A stretch of DNA of 64,000 nucleotides, taken from Campylobacter avium LMG 24591 (GTDB lineage: Bacteria > Campylobacterota > Campylobacteria > Campylobacterales > Campylobacteraceae). The stretch covers positions 1,178,001 through 1,242,000 of the forward strand of contig NZ_CP022347.1 of the NCBI RefSeq assembly GCF_002238335.1, read 5' to 3'. Below are positions 26,946 to 35,770 of this stretch, piece after piece (position 1 is the first letter of the stretch; the number at the start of each line of letters is the position of its first letter). The notes beneath the pieces were generated by a model. The model made no database searches. It had not been told where the DNA came from and saw nothing but the letters and a program-made list of their open reading frames with translations. Position numbers and translations under genes: made by a program.

Positions 26946-27974
26946 ATGAAGATAGGAAATTTTGACTTAGATGAAAAGGTTTTAATAGTAGCTGAGCTTA
27001 GTGCAAATCACGCGGGAAGTCTTGATTTGGCTCTACAAAGCATTAAAAAGGCCAAAGAAGCCGGTGCTGACGCCATTAAAATTCAAACTTATACTCCTAA
27101 TAGCATTACCTTAAATTCAAACAAAGATGATTTTATCATCAAAGGTGGCTTGTGGGATAAGAGAACTTTTTATGAGCTTTATGAGAGTGCTAAAACACCT
27201 TATGAATGGCATTCTTTGATATTTGAAGCGGCACAAGATGCGGGGCTTCTTTGCTTTTCTAGCCCTTTTTGCGAGGAGGATTTAACTTTCTTAACAAGGT
27301 TTGACCCTCCTGCTTATAAAATAGCTTCCTTTGAAGCAAACGATGAAAATTTCGTGCGTCTTGTGGCAAGGCAAAAAAAGCCTCTTTTAGTATCAACAGG
27401 CATAGCCTTAAAAGAGGAATTGCAAAGAATTTGTGAAATTTGCAAAGAAGAAGGCAATGAAGAACTTGTTTTCTTAAAATGCACCTCAAGCTATCCGGCT
27501 GATTTAAGCGATATGAATTTAAACTCCATAAAGCTTTTAAAAGATGAATTTAAGTGCGAGCTTGGCCTAAGTGATCATAGCTTTAGCAACATACCAGCTA
27601 TCATAGCTATAAGCCTTGGCGCAAGGGTGATTGAAAAGCATTTTTGCCTTGATAAAAGTATAAAAAGCGAGGATAGTGAATTTTCTCTTGATTTTAACGA
27701 GTTTAAAAGCCTTTGCGAGGATATTAGAAAAAGCGAACTTGCACTTGGAAAAGCACTTTTTAACGATGAGTTAAAGGAGATTAAAAACCGCGAATTTGCA
27801 AGGAGTTTATATGCAAGTGCTGATATAAAAAAGGGAGAGCTTTTTACAAAGGATAATGTAAGAAGCGTAAGACCGGCGTTTGGTTTGCACCCTAAGTATC
27901 TAAATTCCTTGCTTGGTAAGAAGGCTAAAAGAGATATAGACTTTGCCTCACCCTTAACGGAAGAGGATTTATGA
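26946..27974 (+). CDS. pseI: Pseudaminic acid synthase
   Basis: A 342-residue NeuB-family enzyme condensing the hexose with phosphoenolpyruvate to give pseudaminic acid. It has the TIM-barrel NeuB domain (AELSANHAGSLDLA, DAIKIQTYTP, LKCTSSYPAD, LGLSDHS, IEKHFCLD) and the C-terminal antifreeze-like SAF domain (RSVRPAFGLHPKYLNSLLGKKA). The second NeuB paralogue (53355) is LegI. Assigned as PseI by position after pseG/pseH and by residue pattern. It overlaps the maf start by 4 bases. Confidence 0.9.
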   Translation: MKIGNFDLDEKVLIVAELSANHAGSLDLALQSIKKAKEAGADAIKIQTYTPNSITLNSNKDDFIIKGGLWDKRTFYELYESAKTPYEWHSLIFEAAQDAGLLCFSSPFCEEDLTFLTRFDPPAYKIASFEANDENFVRLVARQKKPLLVSTGIALKEELQRICEICKEEGNEELVFLKCTSSYPADLSDMNLNSIKLLKDEFKCELGLSDHSFSNIPAIIAISLGARVIEKHFCLDKSIKSEDSEFSLDFNEFKSLCEDIRKSELALGKALFNDELKEIKNREFARSLYASADIKKGELFTKDNVRSVRPAFGLHPKYLNSLLGKKAKRDIDFASPLTEEDL

Positions 27975-29854
27975 GTATATTAGTTAAGAATTTAAAGGCT
28001 ATAAAATCGCCTGTGTTAAAAGACACCCTAAGAAGCATTCAAAACAAAAACTACAAAAGCATACAAGAAAATGACTGCCTAAATATCAAAACGGGGGGGG
28101 GCATTTGCATATATCACAATGCAAAAGCTGAGTTAGACGAGATGTTAGCTAAGTATGAGCAGTATAAATTCTATGAGGTTTTGTATTTTTATGGCTTTGG
28201 AAGCGGGCTTTTGTATAAAGAATTAGCCAAAAATGAAAACTTAAAGCACATCGTAGTTTTTGAAAGAGATATTGAGCTCTTGCTTTGCGTGCTTTCAAAG
28301 CTTGATTTTTCCAAAGAATTGCAAGATGATAAGATAATGATTTTTCACCCTAGCCAAAGTGATGAAATAGCAAATATATGCAAGATTGATAAATTTTGCT
28401 ATAATTCAAAGCTTTATTTTTTAGATATACATAGCAAATTTTATGAGAACTTTGAGGAGGAAATTCTAAGGCTTAATAACTTTTTAATCTCGCAATTTTC
28501 ATATTACATAAAATCTATAGGAAACGACCCGCTAGACGCCTTGCAAGGAATTTTACAGTTTATGCAAAATCTTAGTTTTATGTGTGAGAATATAAGCTGT
28601 GGCGAACTTTATAAAAAAAGATACAAAAAGCATGACACAGCCGTAATCGTCTCCACAGGCCCCTCTCTTTCTAAGCAGCTAGAGCTTTTAAAGCTCTATC
28701 AAGATAGAGTAAGTATCTTTTGTGCGGATTCTGCTTATCCTATACTTATGAAAAATGGCATTGTGCCTGATTATGTCTTTATGATAGAGCGAAGCGATTT
28801 TACGGCTGAGTTTTTTAATCACAGCTTCAAAGGAGATGAAAATACCATTTTTATGGTGGCCTCGCTAGCACACCCAAATGCTTTTAAGTATCTAAAAAGA
28901 GAAAACAAACAAATTCTAGCACTAACAAGAGCAAATCCCTTTGCCCTGTATTTAAATTTAAAAAACTTTGGCTGGATAGTTGAGGAAAGCAATGTGGCCG
29001 TATTTGCCTTTACCACGGCTGTTTATAGGCTTGGTTTTAAAACCGTTCTTTTTATAGGGCAAGATTTGGCCTTTGATGAGTCTGGGCATTCACATCCAAA
29101 GGATTATCAACACGGTGAGGATTTTGAACAAGGCTTTTATAAAGAAAAAGATTATGAGCAAATTTTAGGATACGGCGGAAATAAAACCGTAAAAAGCCAT
29201 AAAATTTGGATAATGTTCAAGCAAAATCTTGAAAATTTCATAAGGCAAGCACCGGCTACAGTAATTAACTGCACCGAAGGAGGAGCTAGAATTTTATACT
29301 GCAAAGAAGCCCCTTTTAAGGACTGTTTGCTTGAGTTTGCAAAGCAAAAGAAAAGCTACATAAAGCTTGAAAAAACAACTTTGCAAAAAAGCCTTGAATT
29401 TAAATTACAAGCTTATGTTAAAACAAAAAAAAGCATAAAAAAGTGCATTGATTTTACAGAGCTTTTAGAAGAAAATTTTACTGCAATAAAGCAAGAATAC
29501 GAAAACATACAAAAAATAGCAAACGAGCTAGAATTAATACAAAAGCTAGATGTCTTGCTTGAAAAAGCACAAAATTTCAAAAAATACCTAGAGGCAAATT
29601 CGGATGAATTTGATGAATGTTTAATGCAAACCAAAACGCAGTTTAACATAAACTTAGCAAAAATTTATGCACTTTATGTAAGCTCACAGCAAGATTATAT
29701 AAATAAAAAATTATTTATCATAAAAGAACTTTTGGAGTATTTTCTCTTGCTTGATTCCTTACTTAAGGCCTTTTTAAAGGTGCTTAAAGAGCCATTTGAG
29801 AATTTAGAAAAAGAACTTTTGAGTAAAAATTTAAAAAAATATCTAAGGCTTTAA
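27971..29854 (+). CDS. maf: Motility accessory factor (Maf), putative nonulosonate transferase, phase-variable (on)
   Basis: A 627-residue Maf protein with a central DUF115 domain (AVIVSTGPSLSKQLELL, CADSAYPILMKNGIVPDYVFMIERSD, LFIGQDLAFDESGHSHP). Maf proteins are thought to transfer CMP-pseudaminic or -legionaminic acid to flagellin Ser/Thr in the cytoplasm. The C-terminal third is helical. A G9 tract (28093-28101) near codon 41 is in frame here. Which sugar and which flagellin sites are used cannot be told. Confidence 0.85.
   Translation: MSILVKNLKAIKSPVLKDTLRSIQNKNYKSIQENDCLNIKTGGGICIYHNAKAELDEMLAKYEQYKFYEVLYFYGFGSGLLYKELAKNENLKHIVVFERDIELLLCVLSKLDFSKELQDDKIMIFHPSQSDEIANICKIDKFCYNSKLYFLDIHSKFYENFEEEILRLNNFLISQFSYYIKSIGNDPLDALQGILQFMQNLSFMCENISCGELYKKRYKKHDTAVIVSTGPSLSKQLELLKLYQDRVSIFCADSAYPILMKNGIVPDYVFMIERSDFTAEFFNHSFKGDENTIFMVASLAHPNAFKYLKRENKQILALTRANPFALYLNLKNFGWIVEESNVAVFAFTTAVYRLGFKTVLFIGQDLAFDESGHSHPKDYQHGEDFEQGFYKEKDYEQILGYGGNKTVKSHKIWIMFKQNLENFIRQAPATVINCTEGGARILYCKEAPFKDCLLEFAKQKKSYIKLEKTTLQKSLEFKLQAYVKTKKSIKKCIDFTELLEENFTAIKQEYENIQKIANELELIQKLDVLLEKAQNFKKYLEANSDEFDECLMQTKTQFNINLAKIYALYVSSQQDYINKKLFIIKELLEYFLLLDSLLKAFLKVLKEPFENLEKELLSKNLKKYLRL
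28093..28101 (+). repeat. Phase-variable G9 tract in maf
   Basis: Nine G in the context AAAACGGG...GCATTT, near the 5' end of maf, so any frameshift abolishes the protein. Confidence 0.93.
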
Positions 29855-29856
29855 AG

Positions 29857-30828
29857 ATGAAAAAAATTCTACTAAGCGGAGCTGATGGTTTCATAGGCTC
29901 TCATCTGTGCGAAATGCTTGTAAAAAAGGGCTTTAAAGTAAGGGCCTTAAGTCAATACAACTCCTTTAACTTCTGGGGACATCTGGAAAAAAGTGAGGTA
30001 AAAAACGATGTGGAGCTTATATCTGGGGATTTAAGAGATAGTTTTTTTTGCCAAAAACTAGCAAAGGGCGTTGATGCCATCTTTCATCTTGGTGCTTTAA
30101 TAGCCATACCCTATTCTTACGAAGCGCCTCAAAGCTATGTAGATACGAACATACAAGGCACGCTTAACATGCTTGAAGCGGCGAAAAATGCAGGTGTGAG
30201 CAAATTTATCCACACCTCAACGAGCGAAGTTTATGGCAGTGCCATTTACACACCCATAGATGAAAAGCACCCCTTACAGCCTCAAAGTCCTTATTCAGCG
30301 ACAAAAATAGCTGCTGATATGCTGGCACTGTCTTATTACAACTCTTTTTCTTTGCCTGTGATGGTGGCAAGGCCATTTAACGCGTACGGCCCAAGGCAAA
30401 GTGCAAGGGCGATAATCCCTAGCATAATCAGTCAAATTTTAAGCGGGGTTAAGGAGCTTAAGGTCGGGGATTTAAGCCCAAAAAGAGATTTAAATTTCGT
30501 TCTTGATACCTGCGAGGGCTTTTGTGAGCTCTTAAAGCTTGATGAATACGGAGAAGTCTTTAACATAGCCAGCCAAAAAGAATACTCCATGCAAGAAGTG
30601 CTTGATAAAATTTTAGACCTTACCAATGCAAAGATAGATGTTGTGGTGGATACTCAAAGACTACGTCCTAAAAATAGCGAGGTTACAAGGCTTTTAGGAG
30701 ATAGCACTAAGCTTAAAACGCACACAAATTGGCAAAGCAAATTTAGTCTTGATGAGGGTTTAAAACTAAGCATAGAGTATATAAAAGCGAATTTAAACGA
30801 GTATAAAAGCGGGATTTATAATGTTTGA
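29857..30828 (+). CDS. legB: GDP-GlcNAc 4,6-dehydratase (legionaminic acid pathway)
   Basis: A 323-residue extended SDR. It has the nucleotide loop LLSGADGFIGSHLCEM, the STSEVYGSA segment and the YSATK catalytic Tyr-x3-Lys (about 145-149), then RPFNAYGPRQS. In Campylobacter, LegB makes the 4-keto-6-deoxy sugar from GDP-GlcNAc, first step of legionaminic acid synthesis. Followed with 8-base overlap by legC. Same gene order as Cj1319-Cj1321. Confidence 0.85.
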   Translation: MKKILLSGADGFIGSHLCEMLVKKGFKVRALSQYNSFNFWGHLEKSEVKNDVELISGDLRDSFFCQKLAKGVDAIFHLGALIAIPYSYEAPQSYVDTNIQGTLNMLEAAKNAGVSKFIHTSTSEVYGSAIYTPIDEKHPLQPQSPYSATKIAADMLALSYYNSFSLPVMVARPFNAYGPRQSARAIIPSIISQILSGVKELKVGDLSPKRDLNFVLDTCEGFCELLKLDEYGEVFNIASQKEYSMQEVLDKILDLTNAKIDVVVDTQRLRPKNSEVTRLLGDSTKLKTHTNWQSKFSLDEGLKLSIEYIKANLNEYKSGIYNV

Positions 30829-31960
30829 AAAGGAAATATCATTTATAAAACAACTTTTTAAAAAAGACAGCATTGCCCTGCACGAGCCTTGTTTCATAGG
30901 CAAGGAAAAGGAGTATTTAAAGGAATGTATAGATAGTGGCTTTGTCTCATCTGCTGGTAAATTTGTAGAACTTTTTGAGGAAAAAATAGCACTTTTTACG
31001 GGCTCAAAATACGCCATAGCCACCAACTCGGGCACCTCAGCCCTACATATAGCCTTGCTTGCAAATGGTATAGATGAAAAATGCGAGGTTATAACTCAAA
31101 GTATAAGCTTTGTTGCAACAGCAAATGCCATAAGCTACACGGGTGCAAAGCCTATATTTTTAGACATTAGCAAGGATAATTTCTCCTTAAGCCCAAAAGC
31201 TTTAGAAAAATTTTTAAAAAATGAAAGCTTTATGAAAGATAATAAATGCTTTAACAAAAAGACAAAAAAGCATATAAAAGCTTGTGTAGTAATGCATAGC
31301 TTTGGGCTAAGTGCAAAACTTGATAAGATTACAAAACTTTGTAAAAAATACAACATTATACTTATAGAAGACGCTGCACAAGCACTTGGAAGCTACTACA
31401 AAGGCAAACATCTAGGCACTTTTGGTAGCAGCAGTGCACTTAGCTTTAATGGAAATAAAATTATTACGGGCGGTTGCGGTGGCATTATACTTAGCAATGA
31501 CGAAAAGATAGCAAAAAAGGCTAGACACCTAAGCACAACAGCGAAATTAGCACATCCATATGAGTATATACACGATGAGATAGGGTATAATTATAGACTT
31601 AGCAATGTAAATGCCGCTATTTTGGTAGCTCAGCTTGAACAGTTGCCATTTTTCTTAGAAAATAAAAGAGCCTTAGCACAAATTTACAAGGAATTTTTTA
31701 AAAATAATGATAAAATTAACTTCGTAGATGAAAATGCGCAGTCAAAAAGTAATTTTTGGCTAAATGCTGTTGTTTTTAAAGATGAAGGATTAAGGACCGT
31801 GTTTTTGCAAGAATGTATTAAAAACCAAATTTATGCCAGAGCTATTTATAAGCCGCTCAGTGCTTTAAAGCCTTTTTTAAACTGCCAAAAAGACGAGCTA
31901 AAAAACACTAAAAAATTTGAAAAACTTTTAGTGAATTTACCTAGTTCTGTGAGGCTTTAA
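30821..31960 (+). CDS. legC: LegC aminotransferase
   Basis: A 379-residue DegT-family PLP aminotransferase with EDAAQALGSYYKGKHLG and the PLP lysine in SFNGNKIITGGCGG. It adds the 4-amino group in the legionaminic acid pathway, using the LegB product. The sequence is distinct from PseC, consistent with a different stereochemistry of substrate. Stop overlaps the legH start (TAATG). Confidence 0.87.
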   Translation: MFEKEISFIKQLFKKDSIALHEPCFIGKEKEYLKECIDSGFVSSAGKFVELFEEKIALFTGSKYAIATNSGTSALHIALLANGIDEKCEVITQSISFVATANAISYTGAKPIFLDISKDNFSLSPKALEKFLKNESFMKDNKCFNKKTKKHIKACVVMHSFGLSAKLDKITKLCKKYNIILIEDAAQALGSYYKGKHLGTFGSSSALSFNGNKIITGGCGGIILSNDEKIAKKARHLSTTAKLAHPYEYIHDEIGYNYRLSNVNAAILVAQLEQLPFFLENKRALAQIYKEFFKNNDKINFVDENAQSKSNFWLNAVVFKDEGLRTVFLQECIKNQIYARAIYKPLSALKPFLNCQKDELKNTKKFEKLLVNLPSSVRL

Positions 31961-33336
31961 TGAAGGATGAAATTTTAATCATAGGTGCAGGTGGGCATGC
32001 ACTTTCTTGCGTTGATGTTATAGAAAGTGAGGCTAGATTTAAAATAGCTGGCTTTGTGGATAATGAAGCTAATAAAACCGGGCTTGATTATGAAATTTTA
32101 GGCAATGACGATGAGCTAAAAAGCCTAAGAAAAAAGTATAAATTCGCCTTTTTAGCCATTGGTCAAACCAAGAGTGCAAATCCTAGAATAAGGCTTTTTG
32201 AAAAGCTCAAAAGCTTGGATTTTATTATGCCTACGATAATTTCTCCTCGCGCTTACATCTCAAAATACGCTCAAATAGACAGCGAAGCAAGTATCATAAT
32301 GCACAATGTGCTTGTTAATGCCGGGGCCAAGGTTGGCAAGGCTTGTATCTTAAACACAAATTCGCTTTTAGAGCATGGCTGCGTTGTGGAGGATTTTAGC
32401 CACATTAGCACCTGTGCTGTTGTAAATGGAGACTGCGTGGTAAAAAGGGCTTCCTTTGTAGGCTCAAATACAAATTTAAAGCACGGTCAAATTTTAGGCG
32501 AAAATTCTATCTTTTACAAGGACAAATTCTATACGGGGGGGGGGTTAAATTTTTCGTATTTATTTTCCTGCCTCTTCTCTCACTTTTTTTTACCAAATCA
32601 CAAAGGACATACTATGAAAAAATTTGTAAGCAATGCTGAAATTTCAAATAATGAAGGTACTAATGCTGAAATTTGGCAAAATATTTTCGAAAATAAGGAA
32701 TGGGGCAAATACCCTAGCGAAACATTGATAAGATTTATAGCAAGAAATTTCTATAATGTAAGCGATAGAAAGGCTATTAATATACTTGAATTAGGACTTG
32801 GAACGGGTACAAATTTATGGTTTTGTGCTAGGGAGGGTTTTACTGTAAGTGGTATTGAATGGAGCAAGGCTGGGGTTGATAGATTTTTAAAAAGAATGGA
32901 TGATGAGGGTTTAAAAGATAGGATTAAGGATATCAAGATAGGAGATTATTACACTATGCTTGATGAATTTGAGGATGAGAGTTTTGACTGCTTCATAGAT
33001 AGCTACTCGCTTGCTTATAATGACTTTAAAAAAACACAAGATATAATCAAAAAAGCCGTCAAAAAGCTTAAAAAAGGCGGGAAATTTCTAAGCATAACAC
33101 CAAGCTTTAACAACTTAGGTTTTTATAAGGATGAAAGCTTGCCTTATCATTCTTGCAAGCCAACTGAGGGCTGCGACGCTTTTACAGGGCTTATTAGATA
33201 CTGCGATGATGAGGATATAAAAAAGCTTTATAATGGAGATAATTTTAAAATAACATCCATATCTTTAATCAATACAAAAGAAAACAACAAGCCTCTTACC
33301 GAACTTTACATAATACAAGGAGAAAAAGATGCCTAA
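31960..33336 (+). CDS. legH: LegH N-acetyltransferase, joined in frame to a methyltransferase by a G10 tract
   Basis: Residues 1-192 are a PglD-like acetyltransferase: an N-terminal Rossmann-type part (LIIGAGGHALSCVDVIE) and a left-handed beta-helix with hexapeptide repeats (SEASIIMHNVLVNAGAKVGKACIL). LegH N-acetylates the 4-amino group in legionaminic acid synthesis. A G10 tract then lets the frame continue through a hydrophobic linker into a methyltransferase (from about residue 219), 458 residues in all. With nine G LegH would end after three glycines, at 195 residues, likely its normal form. The downstream domain has its own start (32614). Confidence 0.8.
   Translation: MKDEILIIGAGGHALSCVDVIESEARFKIAGFVDNEANKTGLDYEILGNDDELKSLRKKYKFAFLAIGQTKSANPRIRLFEKLKSLDFIMPTIISPRAYISKYAQIDSEASIIMHNVLVNAGAKVGKACILNTNSLLEHGCVVEDFSHISTCAVVNGDCVVKRASFVGSNTNLKHGQILGENSIFYKDKFYTGGGLNFSYLFSCLFSHFFLPNHKGHTMKKFVSNAEISNNEGTNAEIWQNIFENKEWGKYPSETLIRFIARNFYNVSDRKAINILELGLGTGTNLWFCAREGFTVSGIEWSKAGVDRFLKRMDDEGLKDRIKDIKIGDYYTMLDEFEDESFDCFIDSYSLAYNDFKKTQDIIKKAVKKLKKGGKFLSITPSFNNLGFYKDESLPYHSCKPTEGCDAFTGLIRYCDDEDIKKLYNGDNFKITSISLINTKENNKPLTELYIIQGEKDA
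32535..32544 (+). repeat. Phase-variable G10 tract at the legH/methyltransferase junction
   Basis: Ten G. G10 gives a fusion; G9 gives a TAA (at 32546-32548 in present numbering) right after the tract; G11 gives a different tail that passes the methyltransferase start and stops about 25 bases after it. Confidence 0.93.
32614..33336 (+). CDS. SAM-dependent methyltransferase, copy 1 (own start inside the legH fusion frame)
   Basis: A 240-residue methyltransferase if started at the ATG at 32614, which has AAAGGA 6 bases upstream and is followed by a sensible N-terminus; this is why I regard it as a separate gene even though the present G10 tract joins it to LegH. Motif I is ILELGLGTGTNLWF; FLSITPS lies in the later core. 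About 100 residues (WGKYPSETL to EDESFD) are nearly identical to the next gene; outside that region the two diverge. Acceptor unknown, presumably a legionaminic acid derivative. Confidence 0.72.
   Translation: MKKFVSNAEISNNEGTNAEIWQNIFENKEWGKYPSETLIRFIARNFYNVSDRKAINILELGLGTGTNLWFCAREGFTVSGIEWSKAGVDRFLKRMDDEGLKDRIKDIKIGDYYTMLDEFEDESFDCFIDSYSLAYNDFKKTQDIIKKAVKKLKKGGKFLSITPSFNNLGFYKDESLPYHSCKPTEGCDAFTGLIRYCDDEDIKKLYNGDNFKITSISLINTKENNKPLTELYIIQGEKDA
32701..32988 (+). repeat. 288-bp direct repeat, copy 1
   Basis: Matches 33371-33658 with about 5 differences by eye, in equivalent reading frames of two adjacent methyltransferase genes; sequence similarity falls sharply at both edges. Confidence 0.9.
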
Positions 33337-33991
33337 AGAACTTTGGGAAGGAATTTTTTCAAGCAGGGAATGGGGCAAATACCCTAGCGAAACATTGATA
33401 AGATTTATAGCAAGGAATTTCTATAATGTAAGCGATAGAAAGGCTATTAATATACTTGAATTAGGACTTGGAACGGGTACAAATTTATGGTTTTGTGCTA
33501 GGGAGGGTTTTACTGTAAGTGGTATTGAGTGGAGCAAGGCTGGGGTTGATAGATTTTTAAAAAGAATGAATGATGAGGGTTTAAAAGATAGGATTAAAGA
33601 TATCAAGATAGGAGATTATTATACTATGCTTGATGAATTTGAGGATGAGAGTTTTGACGCTATCATAGATGTTGCTTCTTTGTGTTGCAATGACTTTGAA
33701 AAAACAAGGGCGATATTTTTAAAATCCTTAACAAAGCTTAAAAAAGGCGGGAAATTCTACTCAAGCCATATAGCTAAAGGAATTTTAGGTTTTGATGAGA
33801 GTTTGGGCGAGTATTATGAGCCAAAAGAAGGGATTTATCAGCATGTTGGCAAACTTCGCTTTGAGGATGAGCAAAGTATAGCTATGCTTTTTAAGGCTGA
33901 TGACTTTTCTTTTTCCTTAAGCAAGACGACACTTCAAAAAGACGGGGTTTTGCTTGATAGCTTGCTTATAGTTGAAGGAAGCAAAGCTTGA
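33329..33991 (+). CDS. SAM-dependent methyltransferase, copy 2
   Basis: A 220-residue methyltransferase, tandem paralogue of the gene before it, with the same motif I (ILELGLGTGTNLWF) and the same ~100-residue block. The N-terminal 14 residues and the C-terminal 110 differ, with FDAIIDVASLCCNDFEKTR in place of FDCFIDSYSLAYNDFKKTQ. So the SAM-binding half is shared while the acceptor half has diverged. It overlaps its neighbours by 8 and 4 bases. Confidence 0.72.
   Translation: MPKELWEGIFSSREWGKYPSETLIRFIARNFYNVSDRKAINILELGLGTGTNLWFCAREGFTVSGIEWSKAGVDRFLKRMNDEGLKDRIKDIKIGDYYTMLDEFEDESFDAIIDVASLCCNDFEKTRAIFLKSLTKLKKGGKFYSSHIAKGILGFDESLGEYYEPKEGIYQHVGKLRFEDEQSIAMLFKADDFSFSLSKTTLQKDGVLLDSLLIVEGSKA
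33371..33658 (+). repeat. 288-bp direct repeat, copy 2
   Basis: Second copy, offset 670 bp from the first. Recombination between the copies would delete 670 bp and join the 5' part of copy 1 (and the LegH fusion) to the acceptor half of copy 2. Confidence 0.9.
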
Positions 33992-34905
33992 GTTTTAGCT
34001 TTGAAAAAGATATATATTTAGATAAAAACTATGTTGCTTTGTTTGGGGAGCTTTTTGAATTTGAGTTTAAAAAAGATGAGAAGTATTTTAAGCTTGTAGC
34101 CAATAAAAACAAGATAAAAAATAGCGAATTTTACGACTTAAGCTCTGCTTATGGATACAGCTCTATCTTTGCGAACACAAGCGATACAAGCTTTTTAAAC
34201 GAGGCTTTGTCGGCCTTAAAAAGTAGATGTTTTGATGAAAATATCATAGCAATTTTTTTAAGATTGCACCCTTATGATGTAAATTTAAGCTTTTTTGAAA
34301 AGAAATTTGATTTTTTTGAGCAAAATAGAAAGCTTGTGCTGCTTGAGCTTAAAAATGATATCAACGAGACAAGAAGCTCTTACAGCCCTAGAATGAGAAC
34401 CTGCGTAAGAAAAGCAAGAAAAGAGCTTAAGATAGAATTTGCCGATGAAAAAGACAAAGATAGCTTCGTTAAATTTTATGAAAAAAGCATGAAAAGTCTT
34501 GGCGCTTCAAGCTTTTATTTTTTTAACAAAGACTACCATAATGCCCTTTTTAATTTCGAGCAATACTACCTTTTAAAAGCCTCTTATGAAAATCAAATTT
34601 TAGGCTTTGTCTCATTTTTCTTAGGCGCTGATTTTTCGTATTATCACTTAGGTGCCACCTCAAAGCTGATGAATGCAAACGCTGCCTTGCTAGACTTTTC
34701 TTTTGAATTTATGTCTTTGAAAAAAAGCAAGATATGTATCTTGGGAGGAGGCTTAAAGGATGATGATAGCCTTTATAAATTTAAAAGCAAATTTTCTAAA
34801 CAAAACGCTAAATTTTACATAGGCGGCATTATCACAAATAAAAAGGCGTATAATGAGCTTTGCAAAGCTCATTTAAATCCTAAATTCTTAAAATACAGAT
34901 TTTAA
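33988..34905 (+). CDS. FemAB/GNAT-like acyltransferase
   Basis: A 305-residue protein from a TTG start with AAGGAAGC upstream. The pattern (SYSPRMRTCVRKARKELKIEF, then FYEKSMKSLGASSFYFFNKDYH, LGFVSFFLGADFSYYHLGATS, ILGGGLKDDDSLYKFKSKF) is that of double-GNAT FemAB-type transferases (BioF2-like domain). Such enzymes transfer amino acids from tRNA or acyl groups from CoA. As the last gene of the island it may modify a nonulosonic acid. Substrate unknown. Only two bases lie between its stop and the convergent IclR gene. Confidence 0.65.
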   Translation: MSFSFEKDIYLDKNYVALFGELFEFEFKKDEKYFKLVANKNKIKNSEFYDLSSAYGYSSIFANTSDTSFLNEALSALKSRCFDENIIAIFLRLHPYDVNLSFFEKKFDFFEQNRKLVLLELKNDINETRSSYSPRMRTCVRKARKELKIEFADEKDKDSFVKFYEKSMKSLGASSFYFFNKDYHNALFNFEQYYLLKASYENQILGFVSFFLGADFSYYHLGATSKLMNANAALLDFSFEFMSLKKSKICILGGGLKDDDSLYKFKSKFSKQNAKFYIGGIITNKKAYNELCKAHLNPKFLKYRF

Positions 34906-34907
34906 GC

Positions 34908-35621
34908 TTAAAAAGGAATCACGCAAGGAGAAAAAGACCTTATATATTTTGCTGTTTCTTTTAGGCTTAAAGACCTTCCCTCTATATACACATAAGGTAT
35001 GGTTAAGGCGCCGATAACATTTTTGCTAAATTTAGAAAACAAAGGTATGGAAATGTCAATTATACCCTTTGCGTAATAAGAATAATTCATATAATAACCA
35101 TCTTTGCATATCTTAGCAAAGGTCTTTTCCAAAGCCTTATCAACCTTTAGCACAGCCTCTCTTTCCTCCTTGCTTGCAAACGCTAGCAACAAAAGACCTG
35201 AATTTGTATTTTGCATAGGCTTTGTATATCCTATACGCACGACAAAGCCGGCCTCATTATGCAAGTGAGAGCGTGCTATAACAGAGATGTTTTTATCAGT
35301 TTGTATGGCAAAATGGACAGACTGTTTTGTATAAGATGAAATTTCTTCTAAGATAGGAGATACCGCGTCAAATAAGGTGGAATTATCCCTAAAATTCATG
35401 GAAAGCAAAAAAAGTTTTGGCGTAAGTGCAAATGATTCAGTATTCTTGTCCTTTTTTATATAGTCGTGAGTATGCAAAACCTGCATAATTCTATATATAT
35501 GTGAAACACTCATATTAAGCTGAGAGGCTATGGAATGCAAGGTAAGCGGTGTTTTTTGCGTTGATAAAAATTCCAAAATTTGCAAACCTCTGCTGAGTGC
35601 TGGGGCTGTGTATGACCTCAT
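34908..35621 (-). CDS. IclR-family transcriptional regulator
   Basis: A 237-residue regulator. The N-terminal winged helix (ALSRGLQILEFLSTQKTPLTLHSIASQLNMSVSHIYRIMQVL) and the C-terminal effector domain (VRIGYTKPMQNTNSGLLLLAF, ISIPLFSKFSKNVIGALTIPY) are typical IclR. The start at 35621 is chosen for GAAAGG upstream and because the residues upstream of it are unlike IclR proteins. IclR proteins are rare in Campylobacter; the best known one controls the fucose locus. The gene is flanked by the glycan island and the taxis genes and its target cannot be inferred. Confidence 0.85.
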   Translation of the reverse strand: MRSYTAPALSRGLQILEFLSTQKTPLTLHSIASQLNMSVSHIYRIMQVLHTHDYIKKDKNTESFALTPKLFLLSMNFRDNSTLFDAVSPILEEISSYTKQSVHFAIQTDKNISVIARSHLHNEAGFVVRIGYTKPMQNTNSGLLLLAFASKEEREAVLKVDKALEKTFAKICKDGYYMNYSYYAKGIIDISIPLFSKFSKNVIGALTIPYVYIEGRSLSLKETAKYIRSFSPCVIPF

Positions 35622-35654
35622 AAAGTACCTTTCTTTCAATTTTAGAAGTTTAAA

Positions 35655-35660
35655 TTTATA
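35655..35660 (-). promoter_or_regulatory. -10 box for the IclR gene
   Basis: The minus strand reads TATAAA, 33 bases before the ATG at 35621. Confidence 0.4.
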
Positions 35661-35770
35661 ACCAAAAATTATAAATAAATAACTAAATATATTTTTAACG
35701 CTATAATTAATTTTCATCCTGACAAAAAATTACAGTTTTAAGTTCTAATTAATACGAATTTTGTAATAAT

